Part shown: positions 1-6,679 of the stretch, one piece after another | Numbering within the stretch: position 1 is the stretch's first letter | How the letters are laid out: each line of letters begins with the position of its first letter | Assembly (NCBI GenBank): GCA_020849725.1 | Contig: JADLAZ010000140.1 | Span: forward strand, 1-9,826 | DNA: 9,826 bases | Direction: 5' to 3' | DNA from: Chloroflexota bacterium | Lineage (GTDB): Bacteria; Chloroflexota; Chloroflexia; Thermomicrobiales; JADLAZ01 | Made by a program: the position numbers and the translations under genes | The notes under the pieces: model-generated | The model's database searches: none | What the model saw: only the letters and a program-made list of their open reading frames with translations | What the model was told of the DNA's origin: nothing

Positions 1-680
1 CCGTCGTGGCCCATCTGGTGCAGGTCGTAGACGATGTGCGGCCACCAGGCGTTGTGGACCTGCTCCACGACCAGGCGCGTCTCGGCCTGGGTCAGCATGA
101 ACCAGTCCCGATTCAGGTCGTGGCCGGCGTAGGGGTGGTAGATGCCGGGCTGCGCCGACCCCTCCCAGGGCGTGCCCAGCGTCCGGCTGTACCAGGCAGC
201 GACCAGATCATGGCCATCGGGGTTGAGTGACGGCATCAGCAGCAGGATGACGTTGTCGAGAATCCGCCGCGTCTCGGTGTCGTCGCGCGTCGCCAGGTCG
301 TGCGCCAGCTCCAGCGACATGAGCGTCGCGCCGACCTCGGAGGCATGAATGCCGCAGGTGAGCAGCACGACGGTCTTGCCTTCGGCGATGAGCGCCTCGG
401 CGGCGCCGGCCGGGTACCGGCGCGGGTCGGCCAGCTGCTGCTGCAGGGCGCGATAGTGCTCCAGCCGGGCGAGCGTCTCGGGCGCGGCGATCGTCGCCAG
501 CAGCAGCGGCGCGCCCTGGGTGCCGCGCCCCAATTCGTCGACGCGCACGCGGTCGCTGGCCGCCTCCAGCCGGGTGAAGTAGTCGCAGATCGCCCGCCAG
601 CGCGGCAGACGCCGATCGGCGCCGATCGGGAAGCCGAGGACGGAGGCTGGATCGACTCGCTGCTGACGCGTCGCCGGCAT
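1..680 (-). CDS. M14-family zinc carboxypeptidase, N-terminal part (cut by window edge)
   Basis: Translating the complement from ATG 680 gives 226 codons that stay open to the left edge, so the C-terminus is missing. The residues of an M14 metallocarboxypeptidase are visible: the first zinc-ligand pair His112 and Glu115 in GIHASEVG, NPDG at 153-156, the substrate-binding pair Asn190-Arg191 in HDLNRDWF, and the third zinc ligand His221 in YDLHQMG. The catalytic glutamate should lie beyond the edge. The family removes C-terminal residues from peptides or cell-wall peptides. The start MPATRQQRVDPAS has no hydrophobic signal peptide, so a cytoplasmic enzyme is likely, unlike the classic secreted carboxypeptidases. 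ATG 680 is preceded by a GGGGCGG stretch about 3-4 nt upstream, a modest ribosome binding site. It is transcribed divergently from lysX. The fold call is firm; substrate and total length cannot be seen. Confidence 0.9.
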   Translation of the reverse strand, partial: MPATRQQRVDPASVLGFPIGADRRLPRWRAICDYFTRLEAASDRVRVDELGRGTQGAPLLLATIAAPETLARLEHYRALQQQLADPRRYPAGAAEALIAEGKTVVLLTCGIHASEVGATLMSLELAHDLATRDDTETRRILDNVILLLMPSLNPDGHDLVAAWYSRTLGTPWEGSAQPGIYHPYAGHDLNRDWFMLTQAETRLVVEQVHNAWWPHIVYDLHQMGHD

Positions 681-734
681 TGCCGCCCCATCGTGCGCCA
701 CGCGGCCGGACGCCGCCGCCCCCAGCCAGCCTGT

Positions 735-740
735 AGTGTA
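735..740 (-). promoter_or_regulatory. Putative -10 element for the M14 peptidase
   Basis: The minus strand reads TACACT here, 54 nt upstream of the peptidase ATG. It fits the TANANT form of a sigma-70-type -10 box in otherwise very GC-rich DNA. No convincing TTGACA-like -35 is found 16-18 nt upstream. The call rests on position, on AT content, and on similar hexamers at like distances before other genes in the window. Confidence 0.3.
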
Positions 741-804
741 CGCGACGGCGGCGCGGGCTGCCGCCGGCCTGCGCGGTGGGCACGCACGGCCCCGGCCCCG
801 GCGC

Positions 805-810
805 TACAAT
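805..810 (+). promoter_or_regulatory. Putative -10 element for lysX, with leader hairpin
   Basis: TACAAT sits in the context GCGCTACAATAG, about 84 nt upstream of the lysX start. No clear -35 is seen. The predicted leader contains a perfect 6-bp hairpin at 829-846 (GCCCGT, loop TCCTGC, ACGGGC) and then the ribosome binding site at 880-887. The hairpin has no following T-run, so it is not an evident intrinsic terminator or attenuator. The region 681-894 holds this and the opposite-strand -10 and no gene. Confidence 0.35.
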
Positions 811-894
811 AGCGGGTGACACGCGATTGCCCGTTCCTGCACGGGCGTGGGCGCGGTGTGTCCGATGGCGCGGCCCGATGGAGGAGGCGAGGGG

Positions 895-1749
895 ATGCGG
901 CTGGCAGTGTTGCTGGAGCGGATGCGGGCCGAGGAGAAGCTGTTGTTCGATGAGTTCGAGCGGCGCGGCATCGCCTACGACCGGATCGACCTGCGCGAGC
1001 TGTCGGTCGACCTTCAGACGAAGTCGCTCGATTACGATGCCGTCCTGGAGCGCTGCATCAGCCACTACCGCTCGCTCAACGCCATCCGCGTCTTCGAGGT
1101 ATGGGGCATCCCGGTTGTCAACCGCTACGCCGTCGCCGAGACCTGCGGCAGCAAGGTCCTGACGACCGCTGCGCTGGAGGCTGCCGGCGTGCCGCAGCCG
1201 CAGACAATGCTCGCCTTCAGCCCGGAGGCGGCGCTCGACGCCATCGAGCGGATGGGCTACCCGGTCGTACTCAAGCCACCGGTCGGCTCCTGGGGCCGAC
1301 TGCTGGCGCGCGTCAACGATCGCCACGCCGCCGAGGCGATCGTCGAGCACAAGGACGTGCTCGGCTCGTTCAACCACGCGACGTACTACATTCAGGAGTT
1401 CATCGAGAAACCGGGTGGGCGCGACATCCGCTCGTTCGTCGTCGGCGACGAGACGATCTGCGCCATTTATCGGACGTCGGCGCACTGGATCACCAACACC
1501 GCCCGCGGCGGCGCGGCCAGCAACTGCCCGGTCACGCCGGAGATCGACCGGCTGTCGCGCGCGGCGGCACGCGCGGTTGGCGGCGGGGTCGTGGCCATCG
1601 ACATTCTGGAGAGCGCGCGCGGGCTGCTGGTCAACGAGGTCAACTATGGCATGGAGTTCCGCAACAGCATCCACACCACCGGCGTGAATATCCCCGGTCG
1701 GGTGGTCGATTACCTGGTCGCCGTCGCCCGTGGCGAGGTGGCGCAGTGA
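895..1749 (+). CDS. lysX: LysX-type ATP-grasp ligase (alpha-aminoadipate--LysW ligase)
   Basis: LysX joins the alpha-amino group of alpha-aminoadipate to the C-terminal glutamate of the carrier LysW using ATP, which protects the substrate through lysine biosynthesis. The 284-residue product has the length and layout of Thermus LysX. Landmarks are [10 protein letters not shown] near 51-60, GIPVVNR 71-77, ATP-binding Lys127 in [14 protein letters not shown] 131-138, [15 protein letters not shown] 165-179, [10 protein letters not shown] 197-206, and the metal-binding VNEVN at 246-250. ATG 895 is chosen because GGAGGAGG lies 7 nt upstream at 880-887; an in-frame upstream ATG at 847 has no such site and would add a low-complexity tail. 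lysK follows after a 73-nt gap. The close paralogue ArgX (glutamate--LysW ligase, ornithine/arginine branch) cannot be excluded from sequence alone. LysW, LysZ, LysY and LysJ are not in the window. Confidence 0.92.
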   Translation: MRLAVLLERMRAEEKLLFDEFERRGIAYDRIDLRELSVDLQTKSLDYDAVLERCISHYRSLNAIRVFEVWGIPVVNRYAVAETCGSKVLTTAALEAAGVPQPQTMLAFSPEAALDAIERMGYPVVLKPPVGSWGRLLARVNDRHAAEAIVEHKDVLGSFNHATYYIQEFIEKPGGRDIRSFVVGDETICAIYRTSAHWITNTARGGAASNCPVTPEIDRLSRAAARAVGGGVVAIDILESARGLLVNEVNYGMEFRNSIHTTGVNIPGRVVDYLVAVARGEVAQ

Positions 1750-1822
1750 CAGCGAATCGACCGCGCCGTGCTCGTTGCTCCGGTCGCCCACTATCGATCC
1801 CGATGCGGGGCGGCTGACCCCG

Positions 1823-2878
1823 ATGAGCGGGATGGACGACACCCAGGCAGTGGCGTTGCTGACGGGCGCGCTGGAGCGGTTCAGCCCCAGCGGCGCGGAG
1901 GCCGAGGTCGCCGCGTTCCTTGGCGCGGCGCTGGCCGCCGGCGGCATGGCCGTGACGCGGGACACCATCGGCAACGTCATCGGCACGGTCGGCGCTGGGC
2001 CACGCCAGGTCATGCTCGTCGGTCACATCGACACCGTCGCGGGTGAGATCGCCGTGCGGCGCGACGGCGACCGGCTGTACGGGCGCGGCGCCGTCGACGC
2101 CAAGGGGCCGATGTGCGCCTTCATTGTCGCCGCGCTGCGGGCCATCGCGCCGGGCTTGCGCCTGATCATCGTCGGTGCGGTGGGCGAGGAGGCGCAGTCG
2201 CCCGGCGCGCGGCACCTGGCCGCGACCTGGCCGGCGCCGCCGGATGCGCTGATCATTGGCGAGCCGAGCGGCTGGTCGGCGATCACCCTTGGCTACAAAG
2301 GCAGCCTGCGCGCCGAGATCGTCGTCCGCCAGACGACGGGCCACTCGGCCGGCCCGGCTGGCTCAGTCGCTGAGGTGGGCGTCGGTGTGTGGACCGCCAT
2401 CGCCACCGCCTGCGCCGCCCGCAACGATGGCAAGCGCCTGTTCGACCAGCTCACGCCGGTGCTGCGCGCGTTCACGACCGACAGCGATGGCTTCGTCGAT
2501 GAGGCGCGACTGGCAATCGGCTTTCGCATTCCGGTGGGCGTGACTCCGGACGAGGTCGGCGCGCTCACCGAGGCGCTGGCCGCGCCACACGCCGTCTACC
2601 TGAGCGGGTCGGAGCCACCCTACCGCGGCGATAAGAGCAATGCGCTGGTGCGCGCCTTCCTGCCGGCGATCCGCGCCCATGGCGGGGAGCCGAGCTTCAA
2701 GCTGAAGACGGGCACGGCCGACATGAACATCCTCGCCCCCATCTGGGGCTGCCCGTGCGTCGCCTACGGTCCGGGTGACTCGTCGCTCGACCACACGCCC
2801 GACGAGCATGTCCTGGTGTCGGAGTATCTCCGGTCGATCGCCGTGCTGACCGACGTGCTCCGGCGCCTGGCCGGCTGA
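1823..2878 (+). CDS. lysK: LysK, LysW-lysine (or LysW-ornithine) hydrolase, M20 family
   Basis: LysK cuts the finished lysine (or ornithine) from the LysW carrier, the last step of the pathway that LysX begins. The 351-residue protein is an M20 di-metal peptidase of normal family length. It shows VGHIDT with metal ligand His68 and Asp70, the bridging Asp92 in [10 protein letters not shown], the catalytic pair Glu122-Glu123 in [12 protein letters not shown], Glu147 in GEPSGW, the interdomain GHSAGP at 173-178, the LysK-typical KTGTADMN at 295-302, and the last ligand His324 in SLDHTPDEH. The start is ATG 1823 (MSGMDDTQA), with GGGGCGG about 9 nt upstream; ATG 1832 is the alternative. An open frame reaches back to 1730 into lysX, but those residues do not look like the family. 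The 73-nt gap after lysX is too short to hold lysW. The two are very likely co-transcribed. Confidence 0.9.
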   Translation: MSGMDDTQAVALLTGALERFSPSGAEAEVAAFLGAALAAGGMAVTRDTIGNVIGTVGAGPRQVMLVGHIDTVAGEIAVRRDGDRLYGRGAVDAKGPMCAFIVAALRAIAPGLRLIIVGAVGEEAQSPGARHLAATWPAPPDALIIGEPSGWSAITLGYKGSLRAEIVVRQTTGHSAGPAGSVAEVGVGVWTAIATACAARNDGKRLFDQLTPVLRAFTTDSDGFVDEARLAIGFRIPVGVTPDEVGALTEALAAPHAVYLSGSEPPYRGDKSNALVRAFLPAIRAHGGEPSFKLKTGTADMNILAPIWGCPCVAYGPGDSSLDHTPDEHVLVSEYLRSIAVLTDVLRRLAG

Positions 2879-2894
2879 GGCGACGTCACCGCGC

Positions 2895-2900
2895 TACACT
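2895..2900 (+). promoter_or_regulatory. Putative -10 element upstream of the 177-residue protein
   Basis: TACACT in the context GCGCTACACTAT closely copies the GCGCTACAATAG found before lysX. It lies 17 nt after the lysK stop and 52 nt before the next start. No clear -35 is visible. It suggests that the downstream gene can be transcribed apart from lysXK, although read-through is not ruled out. Confidence 0.33.
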
Positions 2901-2952
2901 ATCGACGCGAGTTGGAGGCCCGCGCCGCCGACCACAGCACGAGGGCAGCGAC

Positions 2953-3486
2953 ATGGCCGACGAGATGGACGATCTGGCTGAGCGGCTCACGCCGGGCATG
3001 GACCTGCGCGAGCGCCGGCTCCTGGCCGACCTGGAGGCGAGCGGCCGACTCGGCACGCCGATCGAGCCGCTCGCCATGCCGTTCACGGTCGCGCCTGAGG
3101 AGATCTCGCGGGCCATCGTCAGTGGTCCGCCGCGCTACGCCACCCGCCGCCGCCGCATCGAGGCGACCCTCGACCGCCTGCTGCTCTCCGCCCGCCATAT
3201 CTGGCGTGGACTGGCCGACCAGCACCGGGGGCGGCCCGACCGCTTCGCGAGCGCCTGGCAGGCGTGGCTCACCGACCTCGACCTGACGGACCTGAACCGC
3301 CTGATCGACGCCAACAATCGCTACTATCCAATTGAGGCGCGGCTGCGCGCCGACATCCGCACCGGCGCCTACATCACCTTCGACGGCCGGGACTACCGCT
3401 ATCCGGCGGTCACTACCGCGTGGCTCCAGGCGCGCTTCCCGACCGACCTGGCGGCGGCGCTGTCGTCGCTCGATTCCGCTAACTGA
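2953..3486 (+). CDS. Conserved-looking protein of unknown function (177 aa)
   Basis: I do not recognise this protein. It starts at ATG 2953 with GAGGG 7 nt upstream, and no in-frame alternative start is seen nearby. The product is soluble and charged, with no signal peptide or membrane segment. The N-terminal third is acidic and leucine-rich (MADEMDDLAERL), followed by an arginine-rich stretch (YATRRRRIEATLDRLLLSAR, about 57-76) likely to be helical. The C-terminal third is rich in aromatic residues and looks the most constrained: RLIDANNRYYPIEARLRADI near 117-136, then GAYITFDGRDYRYP and TTAWLQARFP. Codon use matches its neighbours, so it is probably a real gene. It lies 74 nt after lysK on the same strand with its own -10 candidate, so a link to lysine synthesis is not shown. 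No function is proposed. Confidence 0.75.
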   Translation: MADEMDDLAERLTPGMDLRERRLLADLEASGRLGTPIEPLAMPFTVAPEEISRAIVSGPPRYATRRRRIEATLDRLLLSARHIWRGLADQHRGRPDRFASAWQAWLTDLDLTDLNRLIDANNRYYPIEARLRADIRTGAYITFDGRDYRYPAVTTAWLQARFPTDLAAALSSLDSAN

Positions 3487-3513
3487 CCGGCCTGCCACGC
3501 GACAAGGTGCGAT

Positions 3514-3532
3514 GCGCCGTGCCCTGTGGCGC
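3514..3532 (+). terminator. Weak hairpin after the 177-residue gene
   Basis: GCGCC and GGCGC pair across a 9-nt loop, followed by TCCTTT. It begins 28 nt after the stop codon at 3484-3486. The stem is short and the T-run poor, so an intrinsic terminator is only possible. Confidence 0.2.
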
Positions 3533-3579
3533 TCCTTTGCGTCGAATACCGGGCCTGAAACCGAGCTTTGGCCGGCTCG

Positions 3580-3729
3580 TCAGCCCTCGATGACGGGGTA
3601 GAGACACGTGAGTGCGATGAGGGCTTCGGCGGTGGTGACGCGCTGGGTGACGGTGCGGGCGATGACGTTGCGCCCTGTTTCCCAGATGGGCAGCTCCGGG
3701 GCCGATCCCGTCCGTGTGACGCCGTTCAT
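3580..3729 (-). CDS. Possible small ORF of 49 residues downstream of galE
   Basis: On the minus strand ATG 3729 opens 49 codons ending in TGA at 3582-3580. The peptide begins MNGVTRTGSAPELPIWETG and ends LTCLYPVIEG. Third positions are G or C in 42 of 49 codons, as in the real genes around it, and GAGG lies about 9 nt before the start. It has no hydrophobic or known motif that I recognise. It lies on the galE strand with its start 72 nt past the galE stop, so it could be co-transcribed. Overlapping open frames on both strands are less convincing: a plus-strand frame at 3608-3793 has no ribosome binding site. It may be a real small protein or a decayed gene end. Confidence 0.4.
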   Translation of the reverse strand: MNGVTRTGSAPELPIWETGRNVIARTVTQRVTTAEALIALTCLYPVIEG

Positions 3730-3800
3730 TCGGGCCGTCCTCGTGGCTCATTACCTTGTCGCGCTGTCATGTTACCGAGCCAGGGCAGCGTGATCTTGAG

Positions 3801-4778
3801 TCAGGCGGGGTAGCCGCGCGGATGGGCCTGGTGCCAGCGCCAGGCGGTGGCGACGACCTCATCCAGGTCGGTGAAGCGGGGTTGCCAGCCCAGGTCGGCG
3901 CGGATGCGCGCCGAGTCGGCTACCAGCCGGGGTGGGTCACCGGCCCGGCGCGGACCTTCGACCGCCGGGATCGGGTGGCCGGTGACGCGGCGGCAGGCGT
4001 CGATGATCTCGCGCACCGAGTAGCCGTGGCTGCTGCCGAGATTGTAGGTAACGCTGCGCTCGGCCAGGGCGTCGAGCGCCTGGATGTGTGCCTGGGCCAG
4101 ATCAATCACGTGGACATAATCGCGAATGCAGGTGCTGTCCGGCGTGGGGTAGTCGGTCCCGTAGATGGCGACGTGCTCGCGCTGGCCGAGCGCGACTTGC
4201 AACACGAGCGGGATGAGGTGACTCTCCGGCCGGTGATCCTCACCGAAGCGGTCAGAGGCGCCGCAGGCGTTGAAGTAGCGCAGGCAGGCCGAGCGCAGGC
4301 CGTGGAGCTGGTCGAACCAGCGCAGCATCGTTTCGACCATCAGCTTCGACTCGCCGTAGGGGTTGATCGGGCGGAGCGGGGCGCTCTCCGGGATGGGATC
4401 GTGGTCGGGGATGCCGTAGACGGCGGCGGTGGAAGAAAAGACGAAGCGGCGCACACCGGCCGCGAGCATGGCGCGCAGTAGGGAGAGGGTGCCGCCGACG
4501 TTGTTGTGGAAATACTGCTCCGGCTGCTGCATCGACTGACCGACCAGGCTGTCGGCGGCAAAGTCCATGACCGCCTCGACACCGTGGTCGCGCAGCGTGT
4601 CGGTCAGCCGCACCGTGTCGTGCAAGTCGGCCTGGACGAACGTGGCGGCCGGGTGAACCGCGCCGCGCCGGCCCAGGCGCAGGCTGTCGACGACGACGAC
4701 GTGATGGCCGGCGAGGATGAGTTGCTCGACGGTGATGCTGCCGATGTAGCCGGCACCGCCGGCGACGAGAACGCGCAC
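3801..4778 (-). CDS. galE: UDP-glucose 4-epimerase
   Basis: GalE interconverts UDP-glucose and UDP-galactose with bound NAD, feeding galactose use and surface polysaccharide synthesis in the cytoplasm. The 325-residue product is an extended short-chain dehydrogenase of normal length. The NAD-binding GGAGYIGS is at 7-14, VVDSL at 29-33, FAADSLVGQS at 73-82, the catalytic SSTAAVYG at 115-122 and the YxxxK pair Tyr141/Lys145 in NPYGESK. The GalE-typical RYFNACGA, DSTCIRDYVHV and YNLGSSHGYSV follow. FAADSLVGQS resembles Bacillus-type GalE more than the enteric AVGES form. The start is GTG 4778, with a strong AGGAGGAA site immediately upstream (4781-4788); an upstream ATG is out of frame. An extended -10 lies further upstream. 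It is divergent from the Ntn-hydrolase gene. A related NDP-sugar epimerase is possible but less likely. Confidence 0.9.
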   Translation of the reverse strand: MRVLVAGGAGYIGSITVEQLILAGHHVVVVDSLRLGRRGAVHPAATFVQADLHDTVRLTDTLRDHGVEAVMDFAADSLVGQSMQQPEQYFHNNVGGTLSLLRAMLAAGVRRFVFSSTAAVYGIPDHDPIPESAPLRPINPYGESKLMVETMLRWFDQLHGLRSACLRYFNACGASDRFGEDHRPESHLIPLVLQVALGQREHVAIYGTDYPTPDSTCIRDYVHVIDLAQAHIQALDALAERSVTYNLGSSHGYSVREIIDACRRVTGHPIPAVEGPRRAGDPPRLVADSARIRADLGWQPRFTDLDEVVATAWRWHQAHPRGYPA

Positions 4779-4816
4779 ACTTCCTCCTCGGCGCTGGTGG
4801 CATGCCGCTGGCGGTC

Positions 4817-4822
4817 ATGATA
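4817..4822 (-). promoter_or_regulatory. Putative extended -10 promoter of galE
   Basis: The minus strand reads TGCTATCAT, a TGn extended -10 followed by TATCAT, 38 nt upstream of the galE GTG. No clear -35 is present, as expected for an extended -10 promoter. It is the best promoter match in the window. Confidence 0.42.
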
Positions 4823-4912
4823 GCATCGGGCGTCGCCTCGCACCGGACGCCGCCGTGTCGCACCGCGATCCGGGCCGGCTCGCGGCGCGGTCGTTGGCGA
4901 CGGTGGGGAACC

Positions 4913-4933
4913 GGGCAGCCACAAGGGCTGCCC
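4913..4933. repeat. Palindromic interspersed-type repeat (8-bp hairpin)
   Basis: GGGCAGCC pairs perfectly with GGCTGCCC across the loop ACAAG, and is followed by CCTACGGG. Short palindromes of this form (a GGGC-type stem, loop ACAAG, then CCTAC) recur between genes in many Chloroflexota and other high-GC genomes, from general knowledge. It lies in the 205-nt galE/Ntn-hydrolase divergent region, 51 nt before the downstream start. More small palindromes follow: GGGCCGGCCC at 4938-4947 and CACTGGCCCAGTG at about 4947-4959. No T-run follows, so it is not a standard terminator. Confidence 0.6.
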
Positions 4934-4983
4934 CTACGGGCCGGCCCACTGGCCCAGTGATGGCTGACCAGGAGGACGACAGC

Positions 4984-6606
4984 ATGGCACGCGACCGGTA
5001 CCCGCAGCATCGTGGCGTCGTCATGGCGCGTGGGGGCATGATCGCCAGCGCGCACCCACTGGTCACAGCGGCCGGTGTGCGCGTGCTGCGCGCGGGCGGC
5101 ACGGCCGCCGACGCCGCCATCGCCGCCGCGGCGGTCTGCGGCGTGACGCTGTGTGGCAGCAACAGCATCGGCGGCGACATGTTCTGCCTCTACTATGAGG
5201 CTGGAACGCGGCGCATCACCGGCTTCAACGGCAACGGCGCCGCCGGCAGCCAGGCGAGCGTGGCGGAGATGCGGCGGCGCGGGTTCCAGGTGATGCCCCA
5301 GCGCGGGCCGGAGACGGTGACGGTGCCCGGCGCGGTGCATGGCTACTGGGAGTTGCACAGCCGCTTCGGCGCGCTGCCCTGGGCGGGGCTGTTCGAGGAC
5401 GCGATTCGCTATGCCGAGCAGGGGCATCCGGTCCACGAGCGCGTCGCTGACGGCATCGCCAGCGGCGTCCGGGATGTCGGCCACGAGGCGCCGTGGGCGG
5501 CCATCTACGCGCCCGGCGGCCGCGCGCCAGGCGCGGGCGAGCTCCTGGTGCAGCTGGACTACGCGCGCAGCCTGCGCCAGATCGCCGAGGGCGGGCGCGA
5601 CGCCTACTACCAGGGTGAGCTTGGCCGGCGCATCGTCGCCTACGTCCAGGAGCGCGGCGGCTTCCTGACCGAGGCCGATCTGGCGGCGCACGCGACCGAG
5701 GTCTACGAGCCGATCAGCACGACCTATCGTGGGCTGACGATCCATGAGACGAAGCCGCCCAGCCAGGGCTACCTGTTGCTGGCGATGCTCAACATGCTGG
5801 AGCAGGAGGATCTGCGTGGCCTTGGCTTCAACAGTGCCGCGACGATCCACCGCATGGTCGAGGCCAAGAAGCTGGTCTTTGCCGACCGACTTGCCTACAT
5901 GGGCGACCCGCGCTTCGTGGACGCGCCGACAGCCGAGTTGATCGGTAAGGACTACGCCCGCGAGCGCTGGCGAGCATTCAATCCGGAGCAGGCCGCCAGC
6001 CAGGTGCCGGCCGGCATGCCGCGCGCCGTGCCGGCCGACACGACCTCGTTCGTCGTCGTCGACGGCCAGGGCAACGCCGCGTCGTTCATCCACACGCTCT
6101 ACTCCGGCTTCGGCAGTGGCGTGACTGTGCCGGGCACCGGCATCGTGCTGACGAACCGCGGCTACGGCTTCGCGATCGACGACGCTCATCCGAACCGCAT
6201 CGAGCCGGGCAAGCGCACGATGCACACGCTAAACACATACATCGTGACTGATGGCGACGAACTGGTGCTGGTTGGCAACACGCCCGGCGGCGACAACCAG
6301 GTCCAGTGGAACACCCAGGTGCTGACGAACCTGCTCGACTTCGACATGAACGTGCAGCAGGCGATCGAGGCGCCGCACTGGGTCAGCACGCCGGGCACGC
6401 CGCAGGACGGATGGGGGCGGGCCTACGAGTTGCAATTGGAGGAGGGTGTCGATCGGCAGGTAGCGGCAGACCTGGAGCGACTCGGCCATCGTGTCAGCTA
6501 CGGTCGCGGGTTTGGCGCGCATCAGCTGATCCGGCGTGACCCGGCGACCGGCGTCCTCCACGGCGGCAGCGACCCACGCCCGGACGGCATGGCCGCCGGC
6601 TTCTAG
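4984..6606 (+). CDS. Gamma-glutamyltransferase-family Ntn hydrolase, YwrD/oxamate-amidohydrolase-like
   Basis: Members are made as one chain that cuts itself before a threonine, which becomes the N-terminal nucleophile of the small subunit. Here that residue is Thr353 in ADTTSFVVVDGQGN, giving predicted subunits of about 352 and 188 residues in a 540-residue chain. Other family signs are ASAHPLVTAAG 21-31, AGGTAADAAIAAA 37-49, GSNSIGGDMF 58-67, GSGVTVPGTGIVLTNR 377-392, and the oxyanion-type PGGD at 434-437. The stretch NRGYGF...HPNRIEPGKRTMHTL resembles Bacillus YwrD-like proteins. The usual Arg that binds the glutamyl carboxylate appears to be replaced (FNGNGAAG, 81-88), and the Ser-Ser before PGG reads Asn-Thr. 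The substrate may therefore not be glutathione. ATG 4984 has AGGAGGA 7 nt upstream; earlier in-frame starts at 4855 and 4960 lack this. No signal peptide is present, so a cytoplasmic location is likely. Confidence 0.88.
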   Translation: MARDRYPQHRGVVMARGGMIASAHPLVTAAGVRVLRAGGTAADAAIAAAAVCGVTLCGSNSIGGDMFCLYYEAGTRRITGFNGNGAAGSQASVAEMRRRGFQVMPQRGPETVTVPGAVHGYWELHSRFGALPWAGLFEDAIRYAEQGHPVHERVADGIASGVRDVGHEAPWAAIYAPGGRAPGAGELLVQLDYARSLRQIAEGGRDAYYQGELGRRIVAYVQERGGFLTEADLAAHATEVYEPISTTYRGLTIHETKPPSQGYLLLAMLNMLEQEDLRGLGFNSAATIHRMVEAKKLVFADRLAYMGDPRFVDAPTAELIGKDYARERWRAFNPEQAASQVPAGMPRAVPADTTSFVVVDGQGNAASFIHTLYSGFGSGVTVPGTGIVLTNRGYGFAIDDAHPNRIEPGKRTMHTLNTYIVTDGDELVLVGNTPGGDNQVQWNTQVLTNLLDFDMNVQQAIEAPHWVSTPGTPQDGWGRAYELQLEEGVDRQVAADLERLGHRVSYGRGFGAHQLIRRDPATGVLHGGSDPRPDGMAAGF

Positions 6607-6610
6607 ACGA

Positions 6611-6679
6611 AGTGATGAGTGATGAGTGATGAGTGATGAGTAGGATATCAAACTCACTCATTACTCATTACTCATCACT
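6611..6679. repeat. Long hairpin of 7-bp tandem repeats between convergent genes
   Basis: The left arm 6611-6641 consists of four GATGAGT units after AGT. The right arm 6652-6679 carries ACTCATT/ACTCATC units in the opposite sense. The arms pair over about 28 nt with only a few G-to-A unit differences, around a loop containing GATATC. The structure starts 4 nt after the Ntn-hydrolase stop (6604-6606), and its right arm overlaps the pfk stop codon (6675-6677). It may serve as a two-way transcription end or mRNA 3' stabiliser, though it lacks a T-run on either strand. Confidence 0.8.

Noticed and set aside
829..846. Leader hairpin before lysX as a lysine riboswitch or attenuator
   Set aside because: The leader of about 80 nt is far shorter than a lysine riboswitch, has a single 6-bp hairpin and no T-run or leader peptide rich in lysine codons.
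1750..1822. Possible lysW hidden between lysX and lysK
   Set aside because: The gap is only 73 nt, too short for the roughly 55-residue carrier, and no CxxC-type zinc-binding or acidic C-terminal motif appears in any frame there.
208..2013. Long minus-strand open frame opposite lysX and lysK
   Set aside because: It runs antisense to two genes with clear catalytic motifs and is out of frame with the M14 peptidase at its left end. Its translation is Arg/Ala/Gly/Pro-rich low complexity, as expected for a GC-rich shadow frame.
3608..3793. Plus-strand frame of 61 codons between the 177-residue gene and galE
   Set aside because: No ribosome binding site and no motif; the minus-strand 49-codon frame over the same bases has better codon composition and a better start.
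4252..6225. Long minus-strand open frame of over 650 codons opposite the Ntn-hydrolase gene
   Set aside because: It overlaps galE out of frame and the Ntn-hydrolase antisense, with no family motif and no ribosome binding site; both overlapped genes are well supported.
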